NCBI RefSeq assembly: GCF_900102545.1 | Contig: NZ_FNBN01000001.1 | Location: forward strand, 1-61,475 | DNA from: Chitinophaga filiformis | GTDB lineage: Bacteria > Bacteroidota > Bacteroidia > Chitinophagales > Chitinophagaceae | Reading direction: 5' to 3' | DNA: 61,475 nucleotides | Shown: piece after piece, positions 25,696 to 34,100 of the stretch | Layout: every line of letters begins with the position of its first letter | Numbering within the stretch: the first letter of the stretch is position 1 | Translations under genes and position numbers: made by a program | The notes under the pieces: model-generated | Told to the model about the DNA's origin: nothing | Seen by the model: the letters and a program-made list of their open reading frames with translations, nothing else | Database searches by the model: none

Positions 25696-26643
25696 ATGTT
25701 CGATCCATCCAAACTTCAGATGCTGGAAAACCGCCTGGTAAAGGTGTTCAAACACCTGCGCAAGACTGCGCGCCGGCAAAATATTACCTGCTATAGGGTG
25801 TATGATGATGATATTCCGGAGTTTCCCTTCAGTATAGAATTGTATGAAGACCACATTTATGTGGCGGAATACCAGCGCCAGCACGGTATGGAGGAAGAAG
25901 AACATGAAAACTGGCTGGATAGCTGCCTGGAAGTGATCTCCAAAGTGCTGGAAGTACCCCTGGAAAAGATCTTCGTAAAACAACGCCAGCGTAAGGCCAG
26001 CAGGCAGGATCAGTATGAGAAGCTGTCTTTTGAAAGCCATGAAATGACCGTACACGAAGCAGGCCTTTCCTTTAAAGTAAACCTGTCTGACTACCTGGAT
26101 ACCGGCCTATTCCTCGATCACCGTATTACCAGGGGCATGGTCAGAGAGTTATCTGCCGGCAAAAAAGTACTGAACCTCTTCTGTTATACCGGTTCCTTCT
26201 CCGTATATGCTGCGGCTGGCGGCGCCATCCAGGTTACTTCTGTGGATCTTTCCAAGACCTATCTGGCATGGGCAGAAGAAAATATGCGGCTAAACGGTTT
26301 TGATGTGGCCAAACATCGCTTTGTACACGCCGATGTATTACAATACCTGGATACCCTTGCTGAAGGCGAATTTGACCTGGTAGTACTCGATCCGCCCACC
26401 TTTTCGAACAGTAAACGGATGAAGGATTTCCTGGACATTCAGCGCGACCATGTCTCCATCCTTAATAAAGTGTTAAGGGCCATCAAACCGGGTGGTGTGA
26501 TCTACTTCAGTAACAATTACCGTCGTTTTGTGCTGGAGAGCGACCGTATACTAGCCTCCGAAATAAAGGATATTACGGCGCAGACCATGCCGTTTGACTT
26601 TCAGCAGAAGCTGATCAGGAAGTGTTATAAGATCACGCGATAA
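25696..26643 (+). CDS. RlmK-type 23S rRNA methyltransferase (stand-alone)
   Basis: A 315-residue SAM-dependent methyltransferase matching the C-terminal (RlmK) half of E. coli RlmKL, which makes m7G2069 in 23S rRNA. Landmarks are NRLVKVFKHLRK, ITCYRVYDDDIPEFPF, YEKLSFES, NLSDYLDTGLFLDHR, LNLFCYTGSFSVYAA, DLVVLDPPTFSNSKRM and IYFSNNYRRF. The RlmL half is absent here, so the two activities would be encoded separately. ATG at 25696 is chosen (alternative 25720); the open frame runs upstream to 25555 but that part lies in a dispersed repeat. Confidence 0.85.
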   Translation: MFDPSKLQMLENRLVKVFKHLRKTARRQNITCYRVYDDDIPEFPFSIELYEDHIYVAEYQRQHGMEEEEHENWLDSCLEVISKVLEVPLEKIFVKQRQRKASRQDQYEKLSFESHEMTVHEAGLSFKVNLSDYLDTGLFLDHRITRGMVRELSAGKKVLNLFCYTGSFSVYAAAGGAIQVTSVDLSKTYLAWAEENMRLNGFDVAKHRFVHADVLQYLDTLAEGEFDLVVLDPPTFSNSKRMKDFLDIQRDHVSILNKVLRAIKPGGVIYFSNNYRRFVLESDRILASEIKDITAQTMPFDFQQKLIRKCYKITR

Positions 26644-26690
26644 ATGGCGGTAATAGCGGTAAATGGCGGTAAATAGCGATAAGGAGGGGT
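26641..26690. repeat. Short imperfect tandem repeat at the end of the rlmK-type gene
   Basis: Four to five imperfect copies of a 9-10 bp unit (ggtaaatggc / ggtaatagc) overlap the stop codon and fill the gap between two convergent genes. No hairpin is formed. Confidence 0.6.
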
Positions 26691-26704
26691 AAGGACTTTA
26701 AGGT

Positions 26705-28474
26705 TTAATCTTCTATTTTCTTCGATTTCTTCAGTTCTCTCAGTAAGACGATAAATTCCTTGCGGTAGCCGCCGGGATCATCGTCCAGCGACCGCTTTGC
26801 GATGTCCAGCACCATATTGCAGGAACCATCTCCTTTATAGGCGGATTTTCTTAGCAACATCCCCATCAGGGCCACTGCACTGGCAAATCGGAAGTCGCCG
26901 GAGGCTGCCCTGAACTCAGTCAGTTCACCCGGCACTTTATAATGCAGGAATCTCATGGTGGTGTCAATCGCTTCCCGGTACCCCAACTGAATAGTAGCCA
27001 GGGAACTATCCGCTTCCCTGTTTCCATTTTGTGGAACGATCTCATACATGGCTACGGCACAATGCCCTGACCCGATGATCCCACCGGAGATCTTATCGGT
27101 TGCCGAATCTTCATCATTTATCACTTTGTTTTCATAGCCTATCAACCTGTAAGACTTCACTGTGCGCGGGTTAAAGAGCACATCAGCCTGCACGTCTTTT
27201 GCCACGGTAAACAGGGTGCTCCCAAACTCTTTTGCGAAGATTTTATTGGCTTCTTCCAGGTTATCGATATAGGCAAAATTGCCATTCCCTTTACTGGACA
27301 AAGTCTCTAATTTGGAATCCTTGTAGTTTTTCATCCCAAAACCCAGGCAGGTAAGCAATACGCCGGTCTCCTTTTTACCGAGTATCAGCTGCTCCATGTC
27401 GTAATCGCTGGTCTGGCCGACGTTAAAATCGCCGTCGGTGGCCATGATGACCCGGTTATTCCCGTCTTTGATGAAATTCTCTTCTGCTATTTTATAAGCC
27501 AGCTTAATGGCCGCTTCCCCGGCTGTTGCCCCTCCGGCACTGAGGTTGTCTATTGCATTCAGGATCTTCGCTTTCTGATCGCCGGGAGTACTGGGCAGGA
27601 TAATACCCGGCGCACCGGCATAAGCAACGATGGCTACATGGTCATTACTACGCAGGTTATTGACCAGGATACGGAAGGCGGCCTGTAACAAGGGTAGCTT
27701 ATTGGGCAGAGACATAGACCCGGATACATCTATCAGGAAAACGAGGTTACTGGGAGGCAGGCTATCCAGGTTGACGGCTTTACCCCGGACGGCGATCTGT
27801 AATAAGCGGTGGTCAGTCGCCCAGGGGCAGGTGGCATAACTGCTGTAAATCGCCAATGTCTGTCCGGGAGGTGGTAATGGATAATGATAATGGAAGTAGT
27901 TCATCATCTCCTCTATGCGTACTGCATTGACGGGGATCTTTTCTTTTAGCTTTACGAAACGCCGGATGTTGCTGTAGGCCGCTCTGTCTACATCTACGGC
28001 GAACATAGAAGCGTTCTTTATATCCGTTTCGATAAACTTATTCTCGTAGAGCGTCCCATAGGTCTCATCAAAGAAGGCGCGGGTACCCATAGCAGAATTG
28101 CCGTAATTGGGATTGGAACCATTGGAAGAACGTTCCCGGGCGATGGCTTTGGCCTTTTTTGCCACATCATCCTGGATCTCTTCCCTGCTGTTCAGCTGAA
28201 CAAGCATACGGCTATAGGCTCCCGCAGACAAACGTTTCGGGAAGTATTTGTGATGTTCAAATAAAAGTGTCGCGTCCTGAGAGGGCACCGCAATGCGAAA
28301 AAGTCCGTACTGGTTCGTAATAACCCTGGCGGTATCATTGTTTACTGTGACGATCACTCCCTGCAGCGGACTGTGAGAGATGCTGTCTTCGACTGCCCCT
28401 GAAATCCATATCTTCTGAGCTCTCCCAGGTACAAGGATAATTAAGCTGGCAAGCAGCATAAGGAGCCTTTGCAT
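26705..28474 (-). CDS. Exported von Willebrand factor A protein (YfbK family)
   Basis: A 589-residue protein with a signal peptide (residues 1-19, ending GRA-Q), a carboxypeptidase-regulatory-like beta domain (about 22-95), a Ser/Asn-rich linker, the YfbK N-terminal region (about 130-225, FIETDIKNASMFAVDVDRAAYSN), a VWA domain (about 245-420) with an intact MIDAS motif DVSGSMS plus TDGDFNVG, and a C-terminal DUF3520-type domain. VWA domains bind protein ligands through the metal site. The ligand is unknown. The gene stands alone, convergent with the RlmK-type gene. Confidence 0.9.
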   Translation of the reverse strand: MQRLLMLLASLIILVPGRAQKIWISGAVEDSISHSPLQGVIVTVNNDTARVITNQYGLFRIAVPSQDATLLFEHHKYFPKRLSAGAYSRMLVQLNSREEIQDDVAKKAKAIARERSSNGSNPNYGNSAMGTRAFFDETYGTLYENKFIETDIKNASMFAVDVDRAAYSNIRRFVKLKEKIPVNAVRIEEMMNYFHYHYPLPPPGQTLAIYSSYATCPWATDHRLLQIAVRGKAVNLDSLPPSNLVFLIDVSGSMSLPNKLPLLQAAFRILVNNLRSNDHVAIVAYAGAPGIILPSTPGDQKAKILNAIDNLSAGGATAGEAAIKLAYKIAEENFIKDGNNRVIMATDGDFNVGQTSDYDMEQLILGKKETGVLLTCLGFGMKNYKDSKLETLSSKGNGNFAYIDNLEEANKIFAKEFGSTLFTVAKDVQADVLFNPRTVKSYRLIGYENKVINDEDSATDKISGGIIGSGHCAVAMYEIVPQNGNREADSSLATIQLGYREAIDTTMRFLHYKVPGELTEFRAASGDFRFASAVALMGMLLRKSAYKGDGSCNMVLDIAKRSLDDDPGGYRKEFIVLLRELKKSKKIED

Positions 28475-28587
28475 CAGTTTTGCATCAGTTATACATAAAT
28501 ATAATAAAAACGGAAAAAGGAAGATAGGAATTGTGAATATGATTGGGGATTGGGGCGTGGGGACTGGGGGTGAGAATCATCCATTTC

Positions 28588-28730
28588 CCCGGGGTTTGTC
28601 ACCCCGGGCTACAAACACAAGGCTCCTAAAGGAACCTATTGACGTTTGTTGGAAACAGAGATTGGAGCCTTCCGGGGGAATCCGCTCCGCCAGGAGCGGC
28701 GTGTTTGTAGCGCGGGGTGATAACCCCGGG
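28588..28730. repeat. Inverted pair of hairpin-linker-hairpin modules
   Basis: Forward module at 28588-28655: cggggt(ttgtc)accccg hairpin, gctacaaacac linker, a second small hairpin (ggctcc/ggaacc, one mismatch), and an AT-rich tail. A reversed module lies at 28680-28730: hairpin ccgctcc/ggagcgg, the linker as gtgtttgtag, then cggggtgataaccccg. The two copies face each other. They occupy the gene-free stretch 28475-28831 together with the hairpins at 28741-28811. Confidence 0.85.
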
Positions 28731-28740
28731 TCATAAATAA

Positions 28741-28811
28741 TGCCCCATTAAATCGCGTATGATTATATGGGGCAATATCCCCCGGGGTTCACGCAACCAC
28801 GTGAACCCCGG
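28741..28811. other. Two strong hairpins downstream of hpt
   Basis: tgcccca/tggggca (28741-28774) and a perfect 12-bp stem ccggggttcacg/cgtgaaccccgg with a six-nt loop (28782-28811). They lie 20 bp past the hpt stop on its strand, but have no T-run, so they are either mRNA-end structures or further repeat-family pieces. The loop of the first hairpin contains gcgtatgattat, which resembles a segment of the 61-kb tandem repeat. Confidence 0.7.
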
Positions 28812-28831
28812 TCCGTATAATTACATCTAAA

Positions 28832-29368
28832 TTATTCCAACAGTTTATAGATCTCCGGCAGGTTTCGTCCCAATCCATCATAATCCAATCCATAACCCAG
28901 CAGGAATTTATTAGGCACTGAGAAACCCAGGTAATCAATCTTAATAGGATACTGCATTGCTTCCGGTTTAGTGAGCAGCGCAGCGATCATCAGTTTTTTA
29001 GGCTGCTGATGCTCCAACTGTGGCAGGAACTGGCTGAGGGTTTTACCGGTATCCACGATGTCTTCCAGGATAACCACGGTACGGCCGTACAGGTCTTCAT
29101 CCAGACCAATTGCCTGCACTACGTTACCGGTGGATTTCATCCCTTTGTAAGAGGCCAGTTTAATGAAAGATATTTCTGCCTCAATGGTAAGGTATTTGAA
29201 AATATCTGCGGCAAACATAAAGGAGCCATTCAGGATGGCGATGAACAAAGGCTTTTCTCCTTTCAGATCATTATTGAGCGCTGCAGCCAATTCTTTTATG
29301 CGCTCCTGTAGCTTGTCAGCATTGATGTATGGCTCAAACTTTTTATCGTGTACCTGTATGACAGACAT
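28832..29368 (-). CDS. hpt: Hypoxanthine phosphoribosyltransferase
   Basis: A 178-residue purine salvage enzyme that makes IMP/GMP from hypoxanthine/guanine and PRPP. The PRPP-binding loop is VVILEDIVDTGKTL near residue 100; the N-terminal FIAILNGSFMFAADI and the C-terminal YLGFSVPNKFLLGYGLDYDGLGRNLP are standard. Length matches the family. It lies downstream of the LysM protein gene on the same strand, 19 bp past its stop region, so the two are probably co-transcribed. Confidence 0.96.
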   Translation of the reverse strand: MSVIQVHDKKFEPYINADKLQERIKELAAALNNDLKGEKPLFIAILNGSFMFAADIFKYLTIEAEISFIKLASYKGMKSTGNVVQAIGLDEDLYGRTVVILEDIVDTGKTLSQFLPQLEHQQPKKLMIAALLTKPEAMQYPIKIDYLGFSVPNKFLLGYGLDYDGLGRNLPEIYKLLE

Positions 29369-29387
29369 GTGATTCCGATTTATGTGA

Positions 29388-31154
29388 TTAGATTTTACCG
29401 ACCAAAAGCCGTTGTCCTATTTTGATATCAAAATTTTCCAGATGATTCCATTGCTGCAGCTGTTCTACTGTTACGTTGTAGCGTTTCGCAATACCATACA
29501 GCGTTTCTTTCGTCTGTACTTCGTGATATAATGAATTGCCTTCTCTTATAGGTCCGCCTTTCCCGGCTGCTGGTTGAGACGGTGCCTCTGCAGGTTGCGC
29601 AGGAGATGTTGTTACTACCGGTTCAGCAGGTTCCTCTGATGCAGGCGTTGGTTGCGCCGGTGTTGCAGGTTGTGTACCTGATGGCTGCGTGGTAGCTGGT
29701 GCAGGTTTGGAAGAAGACACAGGCTGCGAAGACGCTGGCGCTGGTTGTGCCGGTGCTGCAGGTTGTGTACCTGATGGCTGCGTAGTAGCCGGCGGTCTGG
29801 AAGAATATACAGGCTGCGAAGACGCTGGCGCTGATTGTGCCGGTGCTGCAGGTTGTGTACCTGGTGTAGTAGCTGGTGGTTTGGAAGAAGATGCGGGCTG
29901 TGTGGCAGCAGGCTTCGAAGCTGCAGGTGTATTCTGTGCTGCGCCACCGCCTGTAGTCTTCACTTCTCCCAGCTTCTTCAGATCATCCATCATACCTGGA
30001 GGCAGATTACTCTGCTGGGCAGGCGTATTGTTCTGCTGTTGCTGTGCCGCGTTCTGCTGCGCTATTTCCTGTTGCCTTTCCATTTCTTCTCTGACGTCTT
30101 CCACGATCTGCCCCGGATGAAGATCACCTTCTGTAGGATCTTCTGCCGGCGGATTTTTTGCCAGACGAGGTGTTTTGTTCGCATAACCGGCCAGTGCCAG
30201 CCGCTCTCCTACTTCAGGTTCCTGGCCTTCTTTCATTTTATTACGGCGGCGTAACCAGCGAAGCTGGATACCTTCCGATTGTGCAATGTCATACATGGTT
30301 TCACCAGCAGCTACTGTGTGGTAGTCGTTCTTTCCTGACTTGCCTTTCTTCTGCAGGAAGATAAAGGTTGCTTCTGGTAAAGGATCATCATTCGGCAGGT
30401 CATTGTAGTGAACGAGGTTTCGTAGTTTGATATCCCGCTGATCGGCTATCTGTATCAGTGAGGTGCCGGCAGGTACCAGTATTACCTTACGGTCATTGAT
30501 CTGGAATACGCCTTTAGGTGCATTGGCTTTGCTAATACCGGATGATTTACTGCCACCAACAGGTGCTTTGGATGGTTTGGATGCCGCCACTTCATCACCT
30601 GTCTTAGCATTGCCTGTTCCTGCTTTGGCCACGCCCTCTCCTTCCAGCGTATACTGCTGCAGGTTGTAATCTTCAATGAGCTTGATCAACTGTTGCGGAT
30701 AGGTATTGCTGGTAGCATACCCGGCCTGTTTCAGGCCATAGGCCCATGATTTATAGTCTTCTTCCTGTAGCTGGAAGAGGAAAGCATAGCGGGGATTATT
30801 CCGCAGAAAGTCTGAATGATCCCTGTAGGAATCGGCTGCGGAAGGATATTTGCGGAAACATTCCTGGCGGGCGTCATCGTCATACCTGACACTTTCGCCG
30901 GTCCAGTTGTTCTTACATTTTATGCCGAAATGGTTGTTGGAGTTTTGCACCAGCCAGCTGCCACCCGACTGCGTTTCCAGGATACCCTGCGCCAGCTTGA
31001 TGGAAGCTGGTACGCCACTACGCTGCATTTCAGCAATGGCGATATCCTTGTACTTTGCAATATACTGCTGGGTAATCAGCACTTGCTGTGCCTTCAGCAT
31101 GGGCATGCAGCCAAACAGAAAGCTACACACTAAAACATATCTCCTTAGTTGCAT
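29388..31154 (-). CDS. LysM-containing cell-wall glucosaminidase
   Basis: A 588-residue exported protein. Signal peptide at residues 1-22 (ending LKA-Q). A glucosaminidase domain (about 25-165) shows SIKLAQGILETQSG with the catalytic Glu, then NNHFGIKC and the SYRDHSDFLRNNPRYAFLF end. LysM motifs follow near 220-265, 275-320 and at the C-terminus (LYHEVQTKETLYGIAKRYN). Between about 380 and 535 lies a Pro/Ala/Gln/Ser/Thr-rich linker with three imperfect ~31-residue repeats. It should cut or remodel peptidoglycan; the linker may span the periplasm. hpt follows. Confidence 0.92.
   Translation of the reverse strand: MQLRRYVLVCSFLFGCMPMLKAQQVLITQQYIAKYKDIAIAEMQRSGVPASIKLAQGILETQSGGSWLVQNSNNHFGIKCKNNWTGESVRYDDDARQECFRKYPSAADSYRDHSDFLRNNPRYAFLFQLQEEDYKSWAYGLKQAGYATSNTYPQQLIKLIEDYNLQQYTLEGEGVAKAGTGNAKTGDEVAASKPSKAPVGGSKSSGISKANAPKGVFQINDRKVILVPAGTSLIQIADQRDIKLRNLVHYNDLPNDDPLPEATFIFLQKKGKSGKNDYHTVAAGETMYDIAQSEGIQLRWLRRRNKMKEGQEPEVGERLALAGYANKTPRLAKNPPAEDPTEGDLHPGQIVEDVREEMERQQEIAQQNAAQQQQNNTPAQQSNLPPGMMDDLKKLGEVKTTGGGAAQNTPAASKPAATQPASSSKPPATTPGTQPAAPAQSAPASSQPVYSSRPPATTQPSGTQPAAPAQPAPASSQPVSSSKPAPATTQPSGTQPATPAQPTPASEEPAEPVVTTSPAQPAEAPSQPAAGKGGPIREGNSLYHEVQTKETLYGIAKRYNVTVEQLQQWNHLENFDIKIGQRLLVGKI
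29640..29935. repeat. Coding repeat encoding the Pro/Ala/Ser/Thr-rich linker
   Basis: Three imperfect ~93-bp copies inside the LysM gene encode variants of GTQPAAPAQPAPASSQPV plus SSKPPATTQPS. Such in-frame repeats change length easily by slippage or recombination. Confidence 0.85.
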
Positions 31155-31192
31155 GTACGGTGAATTTAATGGGTATGGTTCTCGTAAGCGGA

Positions 31193-31837
31193 TCAGCTGA
31201 TCTTTCTGATGATCATCAGGCCGTCCCTGAGCGTCAGCAATAACTGTTCCGCTCTTCCGTCAGCTGCTACCTTTTCGCAGAAGCTGATCATTGCTTTGGC
31301 ATTGTTACTTTGTCTTGATGGTTCTAATAGCGTCTCTCCATGAAAGAGTACATTGTCCGCCAGTATATATCCTCCCGGGCGTATCTTCTCCCAGACCAGA
31401 TCGTAGTAGTGCTCATAGCCTGTTTTATCTGCATCGATAAATACCAGGTCAAATACTTCATCCAGCTGTGTTATAATATCTGCTGCCTTACCAATATGCA
31501 TTTTTATCTTTCCGGATAGTCCTGCTTCTGCGAAATAACGCTGGCACATCTCTTCTCTTTCCTCATTGATGTCGATGGTGTGTAATACACCTCCTTCCTT
31601 TAATCCCTGTGCCAGGCAGATAGCCGAATAGCCGGTATACGTCCCGATCTCCAGCACCTTAGTTGGTTGTAGCATATAGCTCACCAGGCTCAGGAACTGT
31701 CCCTGCAACTGGCCGCTTAGCATATGCGGCTGCTCGACCTTCAGATATGTTTCCCGGTGTAACCGCTTCAACACATCTGTTTCAGGACTAGTATACTTTT
31801 CTGCAAACGCTTCTACAGCAGCAGGAATTATATCCAT
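31193..31837 (-). CDS. SAM-dependent O-methyltransferase (CCoAOMT-like)
   Basis: A 214-residue class I methyltransferase of O-methyltransferase family 3. SAM-binding motif VLEIGTYTGYSAICLAQGL lies near residue 60; the metal-linked acidic segment LVFIDADKTGYEHYYD near residue 130 and ILADNVLFHGE near residue 152 are typical of the caffeoyl-CoA type. Substrate is unknown. ATG at 31837 is chosen over an in-frame TTG six codons upstream; a TATTTTTG box (31860-31853) sits 15 nt before it. The LysM gene begins 38 bp downstream of its stop. Confidence 0.92.
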   Translation of the reverse strand: MDIIPAAVEAFAEKYTSPETDVLKRLHRETYLKVEQPHMLSGQLQGQFLSLVSYMLQPTKVLEIGTYTGYSAICLAQGLKEGGVLHTIDINEEREEMCQRYFAEAGLSGKIKMHIGKAADIITQLDEVFDLVFIDADKTGYEHYYDLVWEKIRPGGYILADNVLFHGETLLEPSRQSNNAKAMISFCEKVAADGRAEQLLLTLRDGLMIIRKIS

Positions 31838-31872
31838 GTTGTACAATTTTTGCAAAAATATGGCAATAAATC

Positions 31873-32571
31873 CTAGAAGTTGGGACGCAACTTATTCGTT
31901 GTGTAGAATACCCTGAAGTATTCCACCACTTCATCGGCTGTATCAAACAGCTTTAACAGGCCCAGGTCTTCCGGAGAAATATTGCTTTCCTTTTCCATCA
32001 TGGTGCTGCTGATCCACTCCAGCAGCCCGCTCCAGTATTCCCTGCCTACCAGTACCATCGGGGTTTCCGTCATTTTCTTGGTCTGGATAAGGGTGGCTAC
32101 TTCAAAGAATTCGTCCATGGTACCGAAGCCTCCGGGCATCATGACAAAGCCCTGGGAATACTTAGTGAACATTACTTTACGCACAAAGAAGTAGTCGAAG
32201 TGCATGTTCTTGTCATGGTCGATATATGGATTAGGGTTCTGCTCATGTGGCAGAGAGATGTTCACACCTACTGATTTCCCTTTCACTTCCTGCGCGCCTC
32301 TGTTGGCTGCTTCCATTACCCCCGGACCGCCTCCGGTGATGATGCCGAAGCCTTCATCGGCCAGGCGTTTTGCAATATCGTGTGCTAATTCATAATACCT
32401 GCTTCCGGGTTTGGTGCGTGCAGAACCGAATATAGAGATACAGGGGCCCATTTTTGCGAGAGATTCAAAGCCATCCACGAACTCGGCCATGATCTTGAAA
32501 ATCTGCCAGCTGGAATGGGCTTTTGTTTCTGTCCAGTCTCTCTCCTTCAAATGCATTAAACGATCGTTCAT
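31873..32571 (-). CDS. LOG family protein (nucleotide 5'-monophosphate phosphoribohydrolase-like)
   Basis: A 232-residue Rossmann-fold protein of the LOG/TIGR00730 family. The key motif PGGFGTMDEFFE near residue 135 and the upstream GGGPGVMEAANRGAQ near 80 identify it. Relatives cut cytokinin riboside monophosphates or purine nucleotide monophosphates to the base and ribose 5-phosphate; some are PpnN-like. Here the substrate is not known. The N-terminal ~45 residues are an additional helical extension common in Bacteroidota copies. A 917-bp gene-free region lies upstream. Confidence 0.93.
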   Translation of the reverse strand: MNDRLMHLKERDWTETKAHSSWQIFKIMAEFVDGFESLAKMGPCISIFGSARTKPGSRYYELAHDIAKRLADEGFGIITGGGPGVMEAANRGAQEVKGKSVGVNISLPHEQNPNPYIDHDKNMHFDYFFVRKVMFTKYSQGFVMMPGGFGTMDEFFEVATLIQTKKMTETPMVLVGREYWSGLLEWISSTMMEKESNISPEDLGLLKLFDTADEVVEYFRVFYTTNKLRPNF

Positions 32572-33144
32572 TACTGAGAGTTGTTTGTTCTATAATTGGC
32601 TAAAATACTGAAAAAGTGCCGTGAATACGACAGCGAATATAATGCAGGACATTTTAAAGGGCAGATCAGTTCCCCCTCATATGGATTGAGCGTATGCGGA
32701 GGGCGGCAACTGCAGAAACATTGCTGAAGCTGATAATACGAGCGTTTTTAAAAAGAAGCAGGTAACTTGAAAGAAACCCGCTTAACATTTAACACGTTAT
32801 GAACATGTAGTTGCCGTTGTTTGACATACCACATAATTTTTATCCATAGCTGGCCATAACGTATAACGTTCAATGCTTTTTTCTTCCAGGTTAGTAGTGT
32901 TGTAATAATTGCAGCCTGTATGTACAGGCATGTGAACAGTACAGTGTTTTCATATAACGTGGTTTAGTTTTCACTTTTGACCTTGAGGGTGGTCAATTTT
33001 TACTTAAAATACAGATAATCTTTGTTAATTCCTAACATGATAAAAACAATTGGCAACTAACAATTAATGCAGTCGGGTTACACGGAAAAACACACTGTAT
33101 AAATACGCAGACATCAGGGAAGCTTGTCGCAATACGCCATCCCA
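32572..33144. other. Gene-free AT-rich stretch
   Basis: No credible open frame or RNA gene is seen in this part of the 917-bp gap. It contains short palindromes (for example around 32860-32885) and a small hairpin ttgacc/ggtcaa near 32980 followed by T-rich sequence, which could be the degraded end of an insertion sequence, but nothing is certain. Confidence 0.5.
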
Positions 33145-33229
33145 CATCCTATATCCTGCATCCTATATCCTGTATCCTATATCCTGCATCCTGTATCTAT
33201 CCTGTATCTATCCTGTATCCCATATCCTG
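33145..33229. repeat. Tandem repeat of atcctatatcctgt-type units
   Basis: About three copies of a 14-bp unit (atcctatatcctgc/t) followed by 11-bp units (atcctgtatct) form 85 bp of low-complexity sequence. This is a simple repeat of unknown role. Confidence 0.9.
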
Positions 33230-33259
33230 ATAGTGTCCTGCCACCCATAGGAGACAGCT

Positions 33260-33428
33260 AAGTAGCAGACGGTTAAAGATGGAGCCAGCGGGCCTTCGGC
33301 TCTTTGGGCATACGATTGATACTGCCCAATAGATATTCCAAAGCCCATACGCTTGATAAAATCCTAACAGCGATCAGATCCCCAGAGAGGCGCCGACCGC
33401 AGGCCCATACTTTAACCGCACGCTACTT
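33260..33428. repeat. 169-bp element bounded by 19-bp inverted repeats, containing repeat copy A
   Basis: Outer arms 33260-33278 and 33410-33428 are complementary at 16 of 19 positions (aagtagcNNNcggttaaag). Inside are smaller hairpins: gagcc/ggctc near 33283-33302 and gggca/tgccc near 33306-33326. The span 33411-33322 on the minus strand is homologous to 25547-25633. The size and bounding repeats resemble either a MITE or a structured RNA. Confidence 0.6.
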
Positions 33429-33432
33429 GCGG

Positions 33433-33472
33433 TAAAAAAAAAGGGATCGGGCATTAAATACCCGATCCCTTT
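33433..33472 (-). terminator. Terminator after the barrel-protein gene at 33.5 kb
   Basis: Perfect stem aaagggatcggg (33440-33451) / cccgatcccttt (33461-33472), followed on the minus strand by a run of nine T. Confidence 0.92.
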
Positions 33473-33488
33473 ATCAAGTAGTTTTTTC

Positions 33489-34073
33489 CTAAAATCCAAG
33501 GCTGGCGCCCACACGCAGTATCAGACCATTCTGGTAAGGCGATCTGCTATCCTGCAATACATCATATAAAGCCATAATGCTAAAGGCAGCACGCTCACCG
33601 ACAGGCTGTGTATAACCACCCCCCATCAGCAGGCTGGCTACGCCATAGTTCTCCTTGACAACCGTTTTTGGATCAGTATCGTAGTAGGTGCTTTTCAGAT
33701 TGACGTAGTTGTATTCCGGCTGGATATGAATAAAGAGGAAATCCAGCGGATATACACGGCCCCATACACCGCCACCAAAGATACTATACTGGTTGCGCTG
33801 GCCGGTATTGCCATAGTAGTCACGGAAACGCTCGGATCCGTATTGGGCATTAATAGCCAGACCGGCTGCAAATAACTGGGAAATACGGTAACCTACCAGC
33901 GGGGATATGTTGATATTGGTATAATCTCCAAATGCGAGGCCCAGGGAACCTCCAATAATGAGGCGGGAACCATCAAATTTTTTCTTGTGGCTAGTTGTAT
34001 CTGTTTTGTAATACTGTGCATGTACCAGTTGTACAGCTGTCAGCAGTAAAAAACACAACAATAAACGTTTCAT
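33489..34073 (-). CDS. Small outer-membrane beta-barrel protein
   Basis: A 194-residue exported protein. Signal peptide at residues 1-19 (LLTAVQLVHA-Q), a short Lys/Thr/His linker, then an eight-strand-like barrel pattern beginning LIIGGSLGLAFGDYTNINISPLVGY and ending in GLILRVGASLGF, whose final Phe is the usual outer-membrane insertion signal. It looks like the OMP_b-brl family; function unknown. Likely transcribed with the GlcD-like oxidase gene upstream (27 bp), ending at the terminator near 33.45 kb. Confidence 0.85.
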   Translation of the reverse strand: MKRLLLCFLLLTAVQLVHAQYYKTDTTSHKKKFDGSRLIIGGSLGLAFGDYTNINISPLVGYRISQLFAAGLAINAQYGSERFRDYYGNTGQRNQYSIFGGGVWGRVYPLDFLFIHIQPEYNYVNLKSTYYDTDPKTVVKENYGVASLLMGGGYTQPVGERAAFSIMALYDVLQDSRSPYQNGLILRVGASLGF

Positions 34074-34100
34074 ATTACTGTCCTTTTAAATGGTTTATCA

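Noticed and set aside
32960..33010. Possible terminal sequence of an IS21-type element (ttgacc/ggtcaa with T-rich flank)
   Set aside because: Too short and without a partner end or transposase; the resemblance is only suggestive.
33260..33428. 6S RNA gene
   Set aside because: The long interrupted hairpin is reminiscent of 6S RNA, but part of it is repeated at 25.5 kb, which favours a repeat element; not enough evidence to call an RNA gene.
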